A stretch of 64,000 nt of DNA from JAJDXO01 sp965213765 (GTDB lineage Bacteria > Pseudomonadota > Alphaproteobacteria > Rhodospirillales > UBA2165): assembly GCA_965213765.1 (NCBI GenBank), contig OZ243926.1, positions 1,240,001 to 1,304,000 on the forward strand, read 5' to 3'. Under the pieces are notes generated by a model that was given only the letters and a program-made list of their open reading frames with translations, was not told the DNA's origin and did no database searches. Numbering within the stretch: position 1 is the first letter of the stretch; the number at the start of each line of letters is the position of its first letter. A program made the translations under genes and the position numbers. Shown here piece after piece: positions 33,005 through 42,054 of the stretch.

Positions 33005-33931
33005 CTATGCGGCGGCCTTCATGACGGGTATGCCGCGCTGGCGGGCCTTGTCGACGAGGTTGCCGGTGATGCCGCCGCCGGGGAAGGCGATGACGCCCTT
33101 GGGCAGCAGGTCGAGCAGGTCGTCGTTGCGCCGGAACGGGGCGGCGCGGCCGTGGCGCTGCCAGTCGGGCTTGCACACCACCTGGTGGACGCCGTTGCGC
33201 TCGGCCCACTGGGCGGCGATCTTCTCGACACCGGGGCCGCCGCCGTGCACCAGCACGAGGTCGGCATACTTGGCGCGGGCCTTGTCGAGGCTGCGGATGA
33301 CGGCGCCCGCGTCGGCGATGTCCTTGCCGCCGGCGATGGCGACCAGGGTGCCGGCGGGCAGATGCGCCCGGGTCTCGCGGTCTTTCCGCGCCCGGACGAA
33401 GTCGCGGGCGTCGATGGCGGCGGACGTGAGTTTGCCGGTCCGGCTGGTATGGCTGCCGTGCCTCGGGCGCCAGGTCCCGGCAGTGACGGCGCGGTACTGC
33501 TCGGCGGCCGCGTCGCGCAATTGTTCGAAGGCGTCGCGGCGGTCGCCGAGGTTCCGCGCCCGGTCGGTCAGCAGTTCCAGCTCGCGGGCCTTGATCTCGC
33601 TGCCGTCCTGGGCGGACTGGAGGTCGCGCATGTCCGGGGTAAGCCGGTCGACGCCGCGGTCGAGGCGCTGGACCTGGGCGTGCAGCATGTTGACGAACCC
33701 CCACAGCATCTGCTCGCGCTCGTCGGCGAGCTGGACGCCGTCGGGCGCGACGCCCTCGGCGATGATGCGGAACGCCTCGGCGAGCGCGGCGGTGGCGTCG
33801 TCGGCGTCCCAGACCTCGCGGGTGTCGATTTCGCCGCGTTCGGGCGCCGCGCCGAACAGGGCGGCGTTCTCGCAGACGGTGGCGGTGACGGATTGGTCCT
33901 GAGTCTCGAAGATGTCGGTATCGAAGGTCAT
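33005..33931 (-). CDS. SLOG-family DUF2493 (YspA-like) protein, copy 1
   Basis: A 308-residue protein. The C-terminal ~130 residues carry the DUF2493 Rossmann-like SLOG fold (GTLVAIAGGKDIAD, DLVLVHGGGPGVEKIAAQWA, VIAFPGGGITGNLVDKARQR). SLOG domains generally bind nucleotide-derived ligands. The N-terminal ~170 residues (SVTATVCENAALFG ... AFRIIAEGVAPDG ... ELLTDRARNLGDRRDAFE) form a helical domain shared with the paralogue at 51423. ATG 33931 follows GGGGAG at good spacing. It is the last gene of a minus-strand module with an SSB and a zinc-knuckle protein. Function unknown; a ligand sensor or nucleotide-processing enzyme on a mobile element is plausible. Confidence 0.72.
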   Translation of the reverse strand: MTFDTDIFETQDQSVTATVCENAALFGAAPERGEIDTREVWDADDATAALAEAFRIIAEGVAPDGVQLADEREQMLWGFVNMLHAQVQRLDRGVDRLTPDMRDLQSAQDGSEIKARELELLTDRARNLGDRRDAFEQLRDAAAEQYRAVTAGTWRPRHGSHTSRTGKLTSAAIDARDFVRARKDRETRAHLPAGTLVAIAGGKDIADAGAVIRSLDKARAKYADLVLVHGGGPGVEKIAAQWAERNGVHQVVCKPDWQRHGRAAPFRRNDDLLDLLPKGVIAFPGGGITGNLVDKARQRGIPVMKAAA

Positions 33932-34341
33932 GATGAAGCTCCCCTGAGCTGAAGGTTGAACCGTGCGGGGCGGATGCCTCGCTTGATGCATTGTTGGGAC
34001 ACGCGCGCGCAGGGGAGCCACCGGGGCCGGAATGAATGGCGCGGCGTGGCGCGCGGGTGGTGCGGGCGCAGGGAGCGTAGCGACCGAGCCACGGCCGTGC
34101 GCCGCGCCGGGCCTAGGCGCGCCAGCGCCGTTTCATTCTGAGTCCCGGCCGGAACGGAGCGCGAGCGGAGTGGAGGAGCCCGCAGGGCTTGGCGGACCGA
34201 GCACGTGTGGCACAATGATGGATCAAGCGAGAGAGCGTATTCTCTCCACCTGCACCGCCCCCTTCGGCGTTTCGGCCTGCACGGCGCCGGGGGTTTGCGC
34301 GCCAGCCCTGCGGCGAGGGAAGACTCCGGTTCGGCTGCAAG
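33932..34341. other. Non-coding spacer upstream of DUF2493 copy 1
   Basis: A 410-base gap without a convincing gene. Bases ~34196-34270 (GAGCACGTG..CACAATG and ..CTCTCCACC..) have a recognisable counterpart near 52626-52695 upstream of the second DUF2493 gene. That conservation suggests a shared promoter or control region. Confidence 0.45.
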
Positions 34342-34369
34342 AAAAAAGGCGACCGCCGGAGCGGTCGCC
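34342..34369 (-). terminator. Rho-independent terminator after ssb copy 1
   Basis: On the minus strand GGCGACCGC and its partner GCGGTCGCC form a 9-bp stem followed by six T. It lies 35 bases after the ssb stop. Confidence 0.8.
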
Positions 34370-34403
34370 CGAGTGGGGAGCGGGAGGATGGGAGACTGGC
34401 CCT

Positions 34404-34841
34404 TTAGAACGGCACCTCTTCCGTTGCCAGATCGTCGGGCTGCGCCGGGGCGGTCTCGGCCGCGGCCTGGGCGCTGTTCCCGTTCGCGCCGTTCGGCTTG
34501 TCCAGGAATTGCAGGCGATAGCCGGGGACCACCAGGATCTCGGTCGAGAAGCGGTCGCTGTCCTCGCCGTCCTTCTTCCAGCGCCGGGTCTGAAGCTTGC
34601 CTTCGGCATGGACCAGGCGGCCCTTCCTGGCGTGCCGCTCCAGCATGTCGATGAGGCCGTCCTGGAAGGTGACGACCCGGTGCCATTCCGTCTTCTGCAC
34701 CTTCTCGCCGGTCTTGTTGAAAAAGCTCTCGTCGGTCGCGATGCTCATATTGGCGACGCGGCCCCCCGAAGCCAGGTGATTGACGGTGACGTCGGCGCCG
34801 AGGCGGCCGATGAGTTCCACGCGGTTGATTCCGAATGCCAT
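34404..34841 (-). CDS. ssb: Single-stranded DNA-binding protein, copy 1
   Basis: A 145-residue SSB. The OB fold covers ~1-110 (INRVELIGRLGADVTVNHLA, KTEWHRVVTFQDGL, YVEGKLQTR-type strand as HAEGKLQTRRWK). A short acidic tail ends EEVPF, matching the DxxPF-like tip that recruits repair and replication proteins. ATG 34841 follows GAGGAG. Plasmid- and ICE-borne SSBs protect single strands during transfer. The paralogue at 53298 has the same neighbours. Confidence 0.9.
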   Translation of the reverse strand: MAFGINRVELIGRLGADVTVNHLASGGRVANMSIATDESFFNKTGEKVQKTEWHRVVTFQDGLIDMLERHARKGRLVHAEGKLQTRRWKKDGEDSDRFSTEILVVPGYRLQFLDKPNGANGNSAQAAAETAPAQPDDLATEEVPF

Positions 34842-34934
34842 TGCGATTCTCCTCAAGGTCTCGATGTTGACGATGGTCGGGCGGCGGGACCGGGAACGCT
34901 CGCTCCCAATCCCTTCCGCTCACTTTTCACTCGC

Positions 34935-35096
34935 TTACCTCCAGCTCTCCCGCGCCGGGGTCTCGCGGTCGGGGCAGCGCCGGGCGCGGTCGTCGGTCAT
35001 GGCCTCCCTTGCGGCGCCGACATCGAGCCCGAGCTCGGTCAGCAGTTCGGCGCCGCACGGGGCGATCGGGTCGTAGTCGGATTGCAGATTGAACAT
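34935..35096 (-). CDS. Small conserved module protein, copy 1
   Basis: A 53-residue protein starting MFNLQSDYDPIAPCGAELLT, with an AAAGGAGA ribosome-binding site before ATG 35096. A protein of similar length and position starts MFDPIYNPTESND at 54014 in the second module, which supports its being real. No function recognised. Confidence 0.5.
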   Translation of the reverse strand: MFNLQSDYDPIAPCGAELLTELGLDVGAAREAMTDDRARRCPDRETPARESWR

Positions 35097-35216
35097 GGCT
35101 GGGTCTCCTTTCGGATGCGGCGCCCGGCGCGAGGAAGCCCACCTCCCTCTTTCCGCCGGGCGCTTGCCCGGCACTCGCTTGCCTCTCGCTCCTGGCCGCC
35201 GCGGGCGATGGGGGCG

Positions 35217-36236
35217 TCACTCCCAGGCCGTCAGCGATGCGAGCCAGGGCCGGTCGGCGACGACCTCGACCCGGTTTCTGTCGAGCTTCTCGAAGGCGAG
35301 CCAGGCGGCGGCCTCCATCTCGTCGTCGAAGGTGGCAAGGCATTCGTCGCTGCCGCGCAGGAACACGGCAAAGCTCGGGGGATAGACCGGCATGCCCCGG
35401 AAATGCCCCGAGTTCTCATACGAACGCTTCGCGCAGGGCGCACATCTTGCGTCGCCCTGGGACGGCGCCCCGCATGCCGTACACAGGCCGGCGGCCCTTC
35501 GCTCCCGGTAGAGCTTGCGCGAGCGGGCATTCTTGCGTTCCGGACACCTGGTGGCCTCCTCGATCGCGGCGCAGGGCGCGCAGCGCGACAGGCCGTCGTG
35601 GACCGGGCCTTCGCAGCGGGTGCAGCGCCCGGCGGCCCTTCGCTCGGCGTACTGCCGGCGGTCCGCAGCCTGCCGCTTCTCGCGGCAGGACGCGCAGGTC
35701 GTCCCGCCCCCGGCGGGCGGGCGCCTGCCGCACCGGATGCAGAGCCCGGCCTCGATGCGCGCCTTCCGGCGCCGTCTGCTCTTGGCGCGGCCGCTCTTTC
35801 GCTTGGCGGCCGGGTCCGCGCCGCCGTAGGGTTTCCCCGCGGCCTTGCTGGCCGCGTATTTCGCGCGGTCCGCCGCCCGCCTTTTCTCAAGGCACGGCTC
35901 GCAGGACGAACGGCCCTCCGCCGCCGGGAGTTTGCCGCACCGGGTGCAAACGCCTTCGGCATGGCGCGCGGCCCTCTCCCTGCGCGACCGCTCGCGCTCG
36001 TATTGGCGGGCTCGGGTCGGGTTCCTCCTGGGCCGGCCGGCTTCGCGCAGCCGCGCGTCGCGGGCGTGGGATGCGGCGTTGCGCTTCGCCGCGCAGCCGT
36101 CGCAAAGGGAGTGCTCCGGCGCGGGCGGCTGGATTCCACACCGCGGGCAGAGCCCGGCCGCGATACGTGCTTCGGTGCGCCTGCGAAACCGTTCGCGGTC
36201 GCGCTGCTTGCGAACTTCGGGGTCGGAGTAGGCCAC
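35217..36236 (-). CDS. Multi-zinc-knuckle protein, copy 1 (five units)
   Basis: A 339-residue, very Arg/Lys-rich protein built of five units. Each has a CxxC followed ~10-14 residues later by a second CxxC (LCPRCG..LCDGC, VCTRCG..SCEPC, LCIRCG..TCASC, RCTRCE..RCAPC, LCTACG..RCAPC). They are separated by basic helices with a repeated RRAAGxC-like spacer. A C-terminal ~65-residue domain (SGHFRGMPVYPPSFAVFLRG ... VEVVADRPWLASLTAWE) is conserved in the copy at 55172. The knuckles plus basic linkers suggest nucleic-acid binding. GTG 36236 gives VAYSDPEVRKQRDRERF, matching the other copy's MAYADPVVRRQGDRER. I do not recognise a named family. Confidence 0.68.
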   Translation of the reverse strand: MAYSDPEVRKQRDRERFRRRTEARIAAGLCPRCGIQPPAPEHSLCDGCAAKRNAASHARDARLREAGRPRRNPTRARQYERERSRRERAARHAEGVCTRCGKLPAAEGRSSCEPCLEKRRAADRAKYAASKAAGKPYGGADPAAKRKSGRAKSRRRRKARIEAGLCIRCGRRPPAGGGTTCASCREKRQAADRRQYAERRAAGRCTRCEGPVHDGLSRCAPCAAIEEATRCPERKNARSRKLYRERRAAGLCTACGAPSQGDARCAPCAKRSYENSGHFRGMPVYPPSFAVFLRGSDECLATFDDEMEAAAWLAFEKLDRNRVEVVADRPWLASLTAWE

Positions 36237-36344
36237 GGCCGTTCTCCCTGTCGATATCGGGTTCCGGATGGAGGACGCCCGGCCGGGGCCCCGGATCTCA
36301 GTCCGAGGCAGACGGGCCTGCCGGACGTCCTGCGGGAGCGCCGC

Positions 36345-36671
36345 TCAACCGCGCTGGCGGCGGTCGTGCCACAGAGAGGTCGCCAAGTCGCCCCAGAGCT
36401 GCTGGCCGCCGCGGGTGCGAAGCCCGGTGCAGACGATGATCTCGGTGCGGGCCGGGCGCAACTCCCTGACCGCCTTGAGCGTGACGGTGACGGGCCTCGC
36501 TCGGCGTCCCTTACCCTTCGCCGGCGTCTTGCCGGGCCAGGGGCGTATATCGCCGTCTGCGTGGGCCCGGTACCTCTCGACCACGTATTTCTCGTCGGTT
36601 AGGCCGCTTCCGAAGAAGTGAACCAGGAACGTCGCCGCGGTGTTGCCGGGAACCGCCAGTGCTGCATTCAT
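36345..36671 (-). CDS. Conserved 108-residue module protein, copy 1
   Basis: It begins MNAALAVPGNTAATFLVHFF and ends with RTEIIVCTGLRTRGGQQLWG ... SLWHDRRQRG. The paralogue at 56332 has exactly the same length and the same conserved blocks (ETFLVHFFGTGLADDRYVVE, RTEIIICTGLSTRGGRQ). ATG 36671 follows GGAGACGG. It is the first gene of the minus-strand module. No motif gives a function. Confidence 0.62.
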   Translation of the reverse strand: MNAALAVPGNTAATFLVHFFGSGLTDEKYVVERYRAHADGDIRPWPGKTPAKGKGRRARPVTVTLKAVRELRPARTEIIVCTGLRTRGGQQLWGDLATSLWHDRRQRG

Positions 36672-36937
36672 CGTGCCGTCTCCGTCCTGCTGTGGGTGGG
36701 AACGACGGCGGCGCCTCCCTCGGGGACGCCCACCGCCGCCCCGCTTCCGGCCCGCCCTCCACTCTCGACGGCGCGCGGCAAGGCGCAGGCGAACGGCGGC
36801 GTCAGTGACGGCTATACGGATATCGGCGGACACGGCACCGGTGCGATCTCTCCGGTCAGGGTGGTGCGCGCCGGTGTCTTGATTGCATAGTAGTCGCTCC
36901 TAGAATGCAACCGACCGGCAGGCGGATGATCGCGGGC

Positions 36938-37453
36938 ATGGCGAGCATCACGATCCGCAATCTAGATGACGACGAGAAGACGCGGCTGCGTGTGCGGGCC
37001 GCGATGCGCAATCCGCCGGACGCCGGCCGGATGCATGTCATAGACACGAATGTCGTGTCCGAACTGATGCGGCATTCATCGTCCCCTGCCGTCGCGGCGT
37101 GGATTGCCGGTCGGGACGCGGAAGAGCTGTATCTGACGGCCGTCAGCGAGGCCGAACTGCTCTACGGCGTCGCGATCGTGCCGGCGGGGCGACGGCCAAA
37201 CGAGCTTGAGGCCGTCATGCTCCGGTGGCTGGACACCGGCTTCGCGGAACGGTTTCTACTGTTCGACAGCCGCGCGACACGCGCCCACGCGGACATCGCG
37301 GCGGTCCGGCGTTCCGCCGGACATCCCATCGCTCCGGTGGACCGCCAGAACGCGGCGCTCGCGCGGTGCCGCAGTATGGCGGTCGCGACTCGCAACCTCC
37401 GGGATTTCGGGGACATCGACGTCGAGTTCGTCGATCCCTGGACGGCCGCATGA
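36938..37453 (+). CDS. PIN-domain toxin (FitB/VapC-like) fused to a truncated FitA-like antitoxin
   Basis: A 171-residue frame. Residues 1-27 (MASITIRNLDDDEKTRLRVR) are the ribbon-helix-helix start of a FitA-type antitoxin; then, without the toxin-binding tail, the sequence runs into a whole PIN domain (MHVIDTNVVSELMR, internal ATG 37031). The PIN acidic residues are visible: D of IDTN, E of SELMR, E of SEAELLYG and D of VDRQNAAL. The FVDPW end is also present. Normally these are two genes. A deletion has apparently fused them in frame. The ribonuclease may be expressed from ATG 37031 or tethered to DNA as a fusion. Confidence 0.75.
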   Translation: MASITIRNLDDDEKTRLRVRAAMRNPPDAGRMHVIDTNVVSELMRHSSSPAVAAWIAGRDAEELYLTAVSEAELLYGVAIVPAGRRPNELEAVMLRWLDTGFAERFLLFDSRATRAHADIAAVRRSAGHPIAPVDRQNAALARCRSMAVATRNLRDFGDIDVEFVDPWTAA

Positions 37454-37617
37454 GCTGCGCGACGGAGGCTTTCGCGCGTGTTAGGGTCGACGCATTCCTT
37501 AAGGACGCAGGCTGGAACCTGGTCGACATTTCAGTTGTCCACTACGAGTGGACCCTGTCCGACAGCACACAGGCCTATATACCTGTCCCGCTTCTTCGAA
37601 GAGCACGATGGCAATGA
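37450..37617 (+). pseudogene. N-terminal remnant of a type I restriction subunit (HsdR-like)
   Basis: It reads MSCATEAFARVRVDAFLKDA ... WNLVDISVVHYEWTLSD, the start of the HsdR N-terminal domain family (..AGWD...VRYEYTLPDGT..). It then loses homology and stops at 37617, before the endonuclease residues. The ATG overlaps the PIN gene stop (ATGA). It indicates that a restriction-modification locus once stood where cas3 now begins. Confidence 0.6.
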
Positions 37618-37768
37618 AGCAAAGCCCCTCAATTGGACCACAGAACCACACAAAAGAGTCGTCGCTGGAAATCGCAGGTTCCAAACATTGAATTCGATCC
37701 AGTAAAAGGGTAATGACACTGGCGAAACGGCTGATGAGGACATCTTCTGAAAGGAAATAGCGAGCGGG

Positions 37769-40459
37769 ATGCTGACAGGCGAACCGTGGGGAAAGCGACG
37801 GTCGGGCGATGGGAACATCGAGAGCGCGAGACTCAGTCTTGCTTATCATTCGATGGACGTCGCAGCTGTTTTCGAAGCGCTTGTCCGCACACCTCTAATC
37901 CACCAACGCATTGAGCAACTCAGCGGTTCCAAATTCACCGACACCGTCTTGGCCCGCCTCTCTGTGCTCGTTTTCCTGCACGACATCGGCAAGACCAGCG
38001 TTGGGTTCCAATCGAAAGCGCTCCCCGATGAAGAACGGTCCTCTTGGCTCCACAAACACGGTATCCACCCTAGGCAATGCGGCCATACCCATGTTGTCGC
38101 CGGGTTGCTGTTCGACCGGGCCAGGGTTCGCCGCATGAGCGAGGTATTTCCGCTTGAGCAAATGCTCGCATGGGGGCCGGAAGTTCATAACCTGCTGCTT
38201 GCCGCGATTTCCCATCATGGACAACCCCTTACTTCCGGCGAGCTCGCGGGTTCAAGTGCGGTCCGGTGGGCGGCGCTATGGGCCCCGGCCGACGGATACA
38301 GCCCGATGACGGCTGTCGCGGCATTGGGGACTGCTGCACAGGCCTGGTTTCCTGCCGCATGGCGCGACGCCCCCGCTTCCCTTCTCCCCTCAAACCCCGC
38401 CGCTATCCATTACTTCGCTGGCCTTGTCAGCCTGGCCGACTGGATTGCATCTAACGACCACGACGAGTTCTTCCCGTATTGCAGCCCTGGCCATGAGGAC
38501 CGGGCCGCCTTCTCCCGCGCCCGCGCGCGGCGCGTGATCCGACACATGAAGCTGGATATCGAGGATCCGCGCTCAATCATCCAGGACAATCCCCCCGCCT
38601 TCGGCGACGTGTTTCGGGAGGATGACCGTCCCTTCGTCGCAACTGCGCTGCAACAGGCGATGGAGGACCCCGGATTGGGCCCTGTCGTCATCGTGGAATC
38701 CGACACCGGATCGGGAAAGACGGAAGCGGCGCTTTGGAGGTTCATTACTCTGTTCGCGGCCGGAGAAGTGGACGGCCTTGCCTTCCTGCTCCCCACCCGG
38801 GTCGCGGCCGTCTCCCTCGAAAAGCGGGTAAGGTCGTTCCTCGATAATCTGTTTCCGGACGCAGACCAGCGCCCGAATGTCGTTCTCGCGGTCCCGGGAT
38901 ACATCCAGTCGGACGGCGAGCGCGGGACGTCCCTGCCGCGCTTCGAGACCCTGTGGCCGGACAGCGACCTCGACGCCGCCGCCCACCGGCGCTGGGCGGC
39001 CGAACATCCCAAGCGCTTCCTCGCCGCGGCCGTTGCCGTCGGCACGGTCGACCAGGCGCTGTTGTCCAGCCTCACCGTACGCCATGCGCATCTGAGGGGT
39101 GCGGCCCTGCTGAGAACCCTGATCGTCGTGGACGAGGTCCATGCGTCCGACGCCTATATGACCCAGCTCCTGGTCGGACTGTTGGACCGGCACACCGATG
39201 CCGGCGGGCATGCGCTGCTGCTCTCGGCGACGCTTGGCTCCGAAGCCCGCAAGCGTCTTCTCGGCTCACCGCAGCGACGCCTCAGGCCGAACGAGAAACG
39301 CGATACTCCTCCGTCCGGCGCGCTTGCCGACGCCCCGTATCCCGCGATATCGGACAGGCACGCTATCCGGCACGTCCCGGCGCGGGACAACGCAGCCAGG
39401 ACCGCGCGGGTGAGACTTTGGCCCTGCATCGACGCGCCGGATCGGATCGCGGCGATGGCCGCCCAGGCCGCCGGGGACGGAGCGAAGATCCTGATCATCC
39501 GCAACACGGTAGCAGATGCCGTGGCCGTGCAGCGGGAGATCGAACAGGAACTGGGCGACTCTCATCCGGCGCTTTTCCGGGCGCGGGGCGTGGCCGCCCC
39601 CCATCACGGGCGCTTCGCCGCTCGGGACAGACGGGTGCTAGACGAGGCTGTCGAGCTGTATTTCGGCAAACATGCCTCCCGTAACGGGGCTACGGTACTC
39701 GTCGGCACCCAGACCCTGGAGCAGAGCCTCGATATCGACGCCGACTATCTCCTGACCGACCTGGCCCCGGCAGACGTTCTGCTTCAACGCTTGGGCCGTT
39801 TGCATAGGCATGCCCGCGGCAACAGGCCGGATCGGTTCACTTCGCCCGAGATCGTCATCCTCACGCCCGCCTCGCGCGATTTGTCCGGATTCCTGCCGCA
39901 CAGACGGCGCGCGCAGAGGCACGGCATCGGCGGCCGCGTATATGAAAACCTGTTGTCGATCGAGGCGACCTGGCGCGAACTCGATCGGCGCTCCCAACTC
40001 GATCTACCTGCTGAGAACCGCGCCATCGTGGAGGCGGCGACGTCCGGCCCTGCGCTCGACGCCCTGGCGGGCGAACTCGGCCCCGAATGGGAGCGGCACC
40101 GGGCGGACTATATCGGCAGCCAGGGCGCCATGCGTGGAGCCGCCCATATCAATCGCCTGGACTGGAACATTCCGTGGGACAAGCAGGCCACGTGGCCGGA
40201 GCCCGGGGAGAAGCTGCGCACTCGCCTGGGACTCGACGACCGCCTCGCCACTCTTGCGGATAGCTGGACAAGCCCATTCGGTCAGACCCTGATGGAGATG
40301 AAAATTCCCGGATGGATGGCTGACGGCGCCGAACCCTCCGACGAGCCGGCGGCCCTTGTCGAAGCCACCGCCGGGGCGCTCCGCTTCCGCTGGGCGGGGC
40401 GGGAATTCCTTTACGACCGGCACGGCCTAACGCTGTGCAACGGAGGCTTGCCAGCATGA
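37769..40459 (+). CDS. cas3: CRISPR-associated helicase/nuclease Cas3 (type I-E)
   Basis: An 896-residue fusion of an HD nuclease and an SF2 helicase. HD residues are H27 (LAYHSMDVA), H71-D72 (VFLHDIGK), H of GHTHVV and HH of ISHHGQ. The helicase has Walker A ESDTGSGKTEAA (~311-320), DEVH (LIVVDEVHASDA, ~454), SATL, and VGTQTLEQSLDID/LGRLHRH (motifs V-VI). Cas3 is recruited by Cascade to shred target DNA. It is the first gene of a complete I-E operon and its TGA overlaps the cse1 ATG. Upstream lies a less GC-rich 150-base gap expected to hold the operon promoter. Confidence 0.95.
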   Translation: MLTGEPWGKRRSGDGNIESARLSLAYHSMDVAAVFEALVRTPLIHQRIEQLSGSKFTDTVLARLSVLVFLHDIGKTSVGFQSKALPDEERSSWLHKHGIHPRQCGHTHVVAGLLFDRARVRRMSEVFPLEQMLAWGPEVHNLLLAAISHHGQPLTSGELAGSSAVRWAALWAPADGYSPMTAVAALGTAAQAWFPAAWRDAPASLLPSNPAAIHYFAGLVSLADWIASNDHDEFFPYCSPGHEDRAAFSRARARRVIRHMKLDIEDPRSIIQDNPPAFGDVFREDDRPFVATALQQAMEDPGLGPVVIVESDTGSGKTEAALWRFITLFAAGEVDGLAFLLPTRVAAVSLEKRVRSFLDNLFPDADQRPNVVLAVPGYIQSDGERGTSLPRFETLWPDSDLDAAAHRRWAAEHPKRFLAAAVAVGTVDQALLSSLTVRHAHLRGAALLRTLIVVDEVHASDAYMTQLLVGLLDRHTDAGGHALLLSATLGSEARKRLLGSPQRRLRPNEKRDTPPSGALADAPYPAISDRHAIRHVPARDNAARTARVRLWPCIDAPDRIAAMAAQAAGDGAKILIIRNTVADAVAVQREIEQELGDSHPALFRARGVAAPHHGRFAARDRRVLDEAVELYFGKHASRNGATVLVGTQTLEQSLDIDADYLLTDLAPADVLLQRLGRLHRHARGNRPDRFTSPEIVILTPASRDLSGFLPHRRRAQRHGIGGRVYENLLSIEATWRELDRRSQLDLPAENRAIVEAATSGPALDALAGELGPEWERHRADYIGSQGAMRGAAHINRLDWNIPWDKQATWPEPGEKLRTRLGLDDRLATLADSWTSPFGQTLMEMKIPGWMADGAEPSDEPAALVEATAGALRFRWAGREFLYDRHGLTLCNGGLPA

Positions 40460-42054
40460 CCGACAGAACGTTAAACGTGATCGTCGAGCCCCTGATCCGG
40501 GGGACTCTCACCGGCGGCACGCCAGCGAAGATGAACCTGCCGCAGGTCTGCGCCGCCCTCGTCACCGACCGGATCGAGACCTTCCCGGCGCTTCGCCCCC
40601 ACCAGGCCCCGGCCTGGCATGCATTCCTGGTCCAGATCGCTGCTATGGGACTGGAAGCGCTCGGAACGACGGAGCTTCCGGGCGAGGACGAAGGGGACTG
40701 GTCGCGGCTTCTGCGAGAATTGACGCCCGACTGGCCGGATGACGAGCCTTGGTGTCTTGTCTCTCCGGCGACCTCGCCCGCCCTGCTCCAGGCGCCGGTC
40801 CCGGAAGCCGATGCGGCCCGTTACGACAAGATCTTCGAGAAGACCGTCAAGGCGGCCGATGCCCTCGACATGCTGGCGACGGCGAAGAACCACGACCAGA
40901 AATCCGCCCGCATGCACGCGGCAGAGCCCGACGACTGGCTCTTCTCCCTGGTCTCGCTCCAGACGCAGGAAGGATCGATGGGGCGCGGCAATTACGGTAT
41001 CGCCCGGATGAACAAGGGTTACGGCAATCGGTCCTATGTCGCGCTTCGTCCCTCCTCAGCCTCTACCCCGGGCGCAGCCTTCCACCACGACCTGCGGGCC
41101 CTTTCGAGCGGCGCAAACGAACTCTGGAACGACGCACAGCCCATCGGATTTGCGACGGAAGAGGCTCTCGCGCTTCTCTGGACCGTTCCTTGGAACGGAG
41201 AAGACTCCCTGCTCCTTTCCCGGCTGCATCCGCTGTTCGTCGAAATCTGCCGAAGGGTGCGTCTCGAATTCCGCAACGGAACCCTGTCGGCCCGGGTCGC
41301 CAACTCGACGGCCACCAGGGTCGAGGCAAAGGAGCACAAGGGCAACCTGGCGGATCCATGGACCCCCGTCGAACGATCGGACGAGGCAAAAGCTCTTTCC
41401 CTCACCGGTGAAGGATTTTCCTACCGGCGGATGAACGAACTCATGTTCGGTTCCGACAAGCGGTCCTGGCAACTGCCGCTCCTCGCGAAGGTTCGCAGTT
41501 CGGCTTCCGCTGCTCAGTTCGTCGCCGAAGGGATTGCGCGCGGACAGGGTAAAACCGAGGGCTTTCACCGAAGATCGATTCCGGTCCCTGACGCAGCTGT
41601 TCAGCTTCTCGAAACAAATCCCGACGTGCTTTCAGGCCGCGCGCGCGAACGGGTAGGGGCCGCTGCGGCGGTGCAGGGGAAGTGCCTGTATCCGGCCCTG
41701 GTCGTGCTTGTCCAAAAGGGGCCTGCGGAAGCGGCGTGGGACAAACCGTCCAATAACGCCTTGACCGCCCCCTGGACCCGCCGCTTCGACAGCGCCGTCG
41801 ACCGGATATTCTTTACCGCACTGTGGGATTCTCTCGACTTGGACGACCAAGCCGCGGCGCTCTCATGGGCGCAGGCTCTGGCGGAACTGGCTCGCGACAC
41901 CCTGGATGCGGCTTCGGAGGCGGCTCCGCGCGCCGACGAACGTCGGATAATGGCCCGTGCTCGCGCCCGCAATTTGCTTGAAGGCACGATGCGCAAGCAC
42001 CTACCGGACATGTCCCCACCTTTACAAGGCGCCCCCGCACATGACAGATCATGA
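40456..42054 (+). CDS. cse1: Cascade large subunit Cse1 (CasA, Cas8e)
   Basis: A 532-residue Cse1/Cas8e subunit that recognises the PAM and recruits Cas3. It starts MTDRTLNVIVEPLIRG at ATG 40456, overlapping cas3. Family features are FPALRPHQAPAWHAFLVQIA in the N-terminal part and QEGSMGRGNYGIARMNKGYG, the glycine-rich segment near the L1 loop. A C-terminal four-helix bundle follows (ALSWAQALAELARDTL). The C-terminus overlaps cse2 by 14 bases. Confidence 0.92.
   Translation: MTDRTLNVIVEPLIRGTLTGGTPAKMNLPQVCAALVTDRIETFPALRPHQAPAWHAFLVQIAAMGLEALGTTELPGEDEGDWSRLLRELTPDWPDDEPWCLVSPATSPALLQAPVPEADAARYDKIFEKTVKAADALDMLATAKNHDQKSARMHAAEPDDWLFSLVSLQTQEGSMGRGNYGIARMNKGYGNRSYVALRPSSASTPGAAFHHDLRALSSGANELWNDAQPIGFATEEALALLWTVPWNGEDSLLLSRLHPLFVEICRRVRLEFRNGTLSARVANSTATRVEAKEHKGNLADPWTPVERSDEAKALSLTGEGFSYRRMNELMFGSDKRSWQLPLLAKVRSSASAAQFVAEGIARGQGKTEGFHRRSIPVPDAAVQLLETNPDVLSGRARERVGAAAAVQGKCLYPALVVLVQKGPAEAAWDKPSNNALTAPWTRRFDSAVDRIFFTALWDSLDLDDQAAALSWAQALAELARDTLDAASEAAPRADERRIMARARARNLLEGTMRKHLPDMSPPLQGAPAHDRS

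Noticed and set aside
34032..36602. An 856-residue plus-strand frame
   Set aside because: It runs antisense through ssb and the zinc-knuckle gene, has no recognisable domain, and is explained by the composition of the real minus-strand genes.
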